Of a stretch of DNA of 64,000 bases, positions 62,571 to 64,000 are shown in pieces. Each line of letters begins with the position of its first letter. The first letter of the stretch is position 1. The stretch is from Nocardioides pocheonensis (lineage in GTDB: Bacteria; Actinomycetota; Actinomycetes; Propionibacteriales; Nocardioidaceae). The notes beneath the pieces were generated by a model. That model was not told the origin of the DNA and did not search any database. It saw only the letters and a program-made list of their open reading frames with translations. The DNA is taken from positions 119,796-183,795 of the forward strand of contig NZ_RJSF01000043.1 of the NCBI RefSeq assembly GCF_003725535.1, in the 5' to 3' direction. A program made the position numbers and the translations under genes.

Positions 62571-63743
62571 GTGGTTCCAGACGTCTTCGCGCCCGCCGAG
62601 CTCGGTCCGGTCCGGCTGCGCAACCGGGTGGTCAAGGCAGCGACCTTCGAGGGCCGTACGCCGCACGGGCAGGTGACCGACGAGCTGATCGACTTCCACC
62701 TCGCGCCCTGCCGGGGCGGGGTCGGGCTCACCACGGTCGCCTACCTGGCGGTCGCGCCGGAGGGGCGCACCCACCGGGAGGTGATCACGGTCGACGCCGG
62801 CTCGGCGGCCGGACTCGCCCGCCTTGCCGACGCCGTGCACGAGACCGGGGCGAAGATCGCCGGGCAGCTGGGTCACGCGGGCCCGGTCGCGAACGGCCGC
62901 TCCAACGGCGTGCACGCGCTCGCCGCGTCCCGGATGCCCTCGCCGCTGAGCATGCAGATGATCCGATCCGCCACCGAGTCCGACATCACCCGGATCACGC
63001 GCGACTACGTGCGGGCCGCGCGGATCATGGTCGACGCCGGCTTCGACGTGCTCGAGATCCACATGGCCCACGGCTACCTGCTCAGCTCGTTCCTCGCTCC
63101 CGGGCAGAACCGCCGCAAGGACGGCTGGGGCGGCTCGCTGGAGAACCGCGCGCGGTTCGCCCGCCAGGTGGCGCGCGTCGTACGCGAGGAGGTGGGTGAC
63201 GCGGTCGCAGTCACCGCCAAGGTCGGCATGACCGAGGGGTCCCGGGCCGGGTTCTCGATGCCGGAGAGCGTGGAGTTCGCCCAGATGCTCGAGGCCGACG
63301 GCCACCTGGACGCGCTCGAGCTGAGCGCCGGCAGCTCGCTGCTGAACCCGATGTACCTGTTCCGCGGCGACGTCCCGCGCCAGGAGTTCGCCGCGAACAT
63401 GCCTCCGCTGGTGCGGTGGGGGATGAAGACCCCCCTGGGCAAGGGGTTCTTCAAGGAGTACCCGTTCGAGGAGGCGTTCCTGCGCGAGAAGGCGCTGACC
63501 TTCCGGATGGCGGTGAACCTGCCGCTGATCATGCTCGGCGGGATCAACACCCGCGCCACGATGGAGCGCGCGATGGCGGAGGGCTTCGAGTTCGTCGCGA
63601 TGGCCCGCGCCCTGCTCCGCGAGCCCGACCTGGTCCACCGGCTGCAGGGCGGCCGGGCCAGCGAGGGGGCCTGCATCCACTGCAACCAGTGCATGCCGAC
63701 GATCTACACCGGCACACGCTGCACGGTGCTCGATTCCCTGTGA
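62571..63743 (+). CDS. Old Yellow Enzyme family oxidoreductase with C-terminal cysteine cluster
   Basis: 390-residue single-domain FMN barrel: LGPVRLRNRVVKAATFEGRT, GQLGHAGPV (active-site His), HMAHGYLLSSFLAPGQNRRKDGWGGS and GGINTRATMERAMAEGFEFVAMARALL. The C-terminus has Cys368, Cys371, Cys374 and Cys384 (CIHCNQC ... C), like the cluster site of FadH-type enzymes but without their FAD/NAD domain. It probably reduces an enone or dienoyl-CoA with electrons from a partner. KstR-like control suggests steroid catabolism. Confidence 0.88.
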   Translation: MVPDVFAPAELGPVRLRNRVVKAATFEGRTPHGQVTDELIDFHLAPCRGGVGLTTVAYLAVAPEGRTHREVITVDAGSAAGLARLADAVHETGAKIAGQLGHAGPVANGRSNGVHALAASRMPSPLSMQMIRSATESDITRITRDYVRAARIMVDAGFDVLEIHMAHGYLLSSFLAPGQNRRKDGWGGSLENRARFARQVARVVREEVGDAVAVTAKVGMTEGSRAGFSMPESVEFAQMLEADGHLDALELSAGSSLLNPMYLFRGDVPRQEFAANMPPLVRWGMKTPLGKGFFKEYPFEEAFLREKALTFRMAVNLPLIMLGGINTRATMERAMAEGFEFVAMARALLREPDLVHRLQGGRASEGACIHCNQCMPTIYTGTRCTVLDSL

Positions 63744-63822
63744 GCTGGTTGAGCCCTTCGGCAGGCTCAGGAACCACTTGGCGAAACCATCGGTGGTCTC
63801 GGCAAGCTCAACCAGCGACAGC
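63744..63822. repeat. Palindromic repeat copies at the right end
   Basis: Two diverged copies of the element seen at 781-1384: GGTTGAGCC-cttc-GGCAGGCTCAGGAACC (about 63746-63774) and GGTGGTCTCGGCAAGCTCAACCA (about 63792-63814). They lie between the convergent ends of the OYE gene and an unidentified gene. Confidence 0.75.
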
Positions 63823-63827
63823 CGGGC

Positions 63828-64000
63828 TCAGCTCTCCCCGGCGATCGCGGGCTGGCCCGGCGGGTTGACCACCACGAACACCACGCCGTTGCTCGGATCG
63901 CGGACCATCGTGCCGGAGATGCGGCCGTCGAAGACGAGGTCCCAATAGACCTGCTCGTTGCCGAGCTCGTAGGAGACCCCGAGGCGCACCCGGAAGCCCA
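63828..64000 (-). CDS. Unidentified protein, 3' end only
   Basis: The last 56 complete codons of a gene that enters from outside the window. The visible sequence (RLGVSYELGNEQVYWDLVF, DGRISGTMVRDPSNGVVFVVV, ending PAIAGES) is beta-rich. Codon use is typical of the region. Too short to identify. Confidence 0.6.
   Translation of the reverse strand, partial: GFRVRLGVSYELGNEQVYWDLVFDGRISGTMVRDPSNGVVFVVVNPPGQPAIAGES

Overview
The window is a high-G+C actinobacterial chromosome segment. Gene content fits Nocardioidaceae (Nocardioides-like): class I fumarase, LLM/F420-type oxidoreductase, MpaB-type oxygenase, CYP125-like P450, a DUF222/13E12 protein, and short GTGGTTTCG...CAACCACC palindromic repeats. 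The genus is inferred, not proven. About 60 protein genes are supported. I saw no rRNA, tRNA, CRISPR array, insertion sequence or prophage. Many genes have a TANNNT -10 box only 6-7 nt before the start codon and no Shine-Dalgarno sequence, the layout of leaderless actinobacterial transcripts; I used this to choose several starts.

Layout. 1-666: 5' part of a DUF222 gene. 781-1384: an intergenic array of palindromic repeats. 1418-3154: fumarase, which itself carries an in-frame copy of the repeat. 3532-8667: a 1711-residue secreted repeat protein of unknown function. 8752-11557: three lipoproteins. 11611-17358: a TPP-riboswitch-controlled thiamine operon (thiE-thiO-thiS-thiG-tenI-like-thiD-thiC). 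17391-21872: envelope-stress-like DUF1707 protein, two alpha/beta hydrolases, a PfkB sugar kinase and GlpX fructose-1,6-bisphosphatase. 21882-24923: molybdate operon (HTH-Mop regulator, modA, modB, modC). 24961-33284: ArsB/NhaD permease, DUF4245 protein, xseB/xseA, ispH, a YciO/Sua5-type protein, DUF6542 protein, rmuC, a TIGR02206-like membrane protein and exonuclease III.

33294-46589: TetR/MpaB divergent pair with operator, a CHASE3-HAMP-GAF-GGDEF diguanylate cyclase, hemerythrin, ychF, SDR, polytopic membrane protein, phospholipase D family enzyme, PRC-barrel and DUF1905 proteins, GNAT, GT4 trehalose-synthase-like enzyme and a truncated globin. 46582-50525: phosphoenolpyruvate synthase, small proteins, LLM oxidoreductase. 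50733-54668: secreted BNR/Asp-box protein. 54769-61136: FadH-like flavoenzyme, NmrA-like SDR, GT39-like transferase, FMN reductase, small membrane protein, cupin, TetR. 61153-63743: a CYP125-like P450 divergent from an Old Yellow Enzyme family gene; the intergenic region holds a match to the KstR steroid-regulon operator on the OYE promoter. 63744-64000: more palindromic repeats and the 3' end of an unidentified gene.

The most unusual items are the repeat copy inserted in frame in fumarase, the array of the same repeat beside it, the giant secreted protein with ~50-residue repeats, and the KstR-type box.
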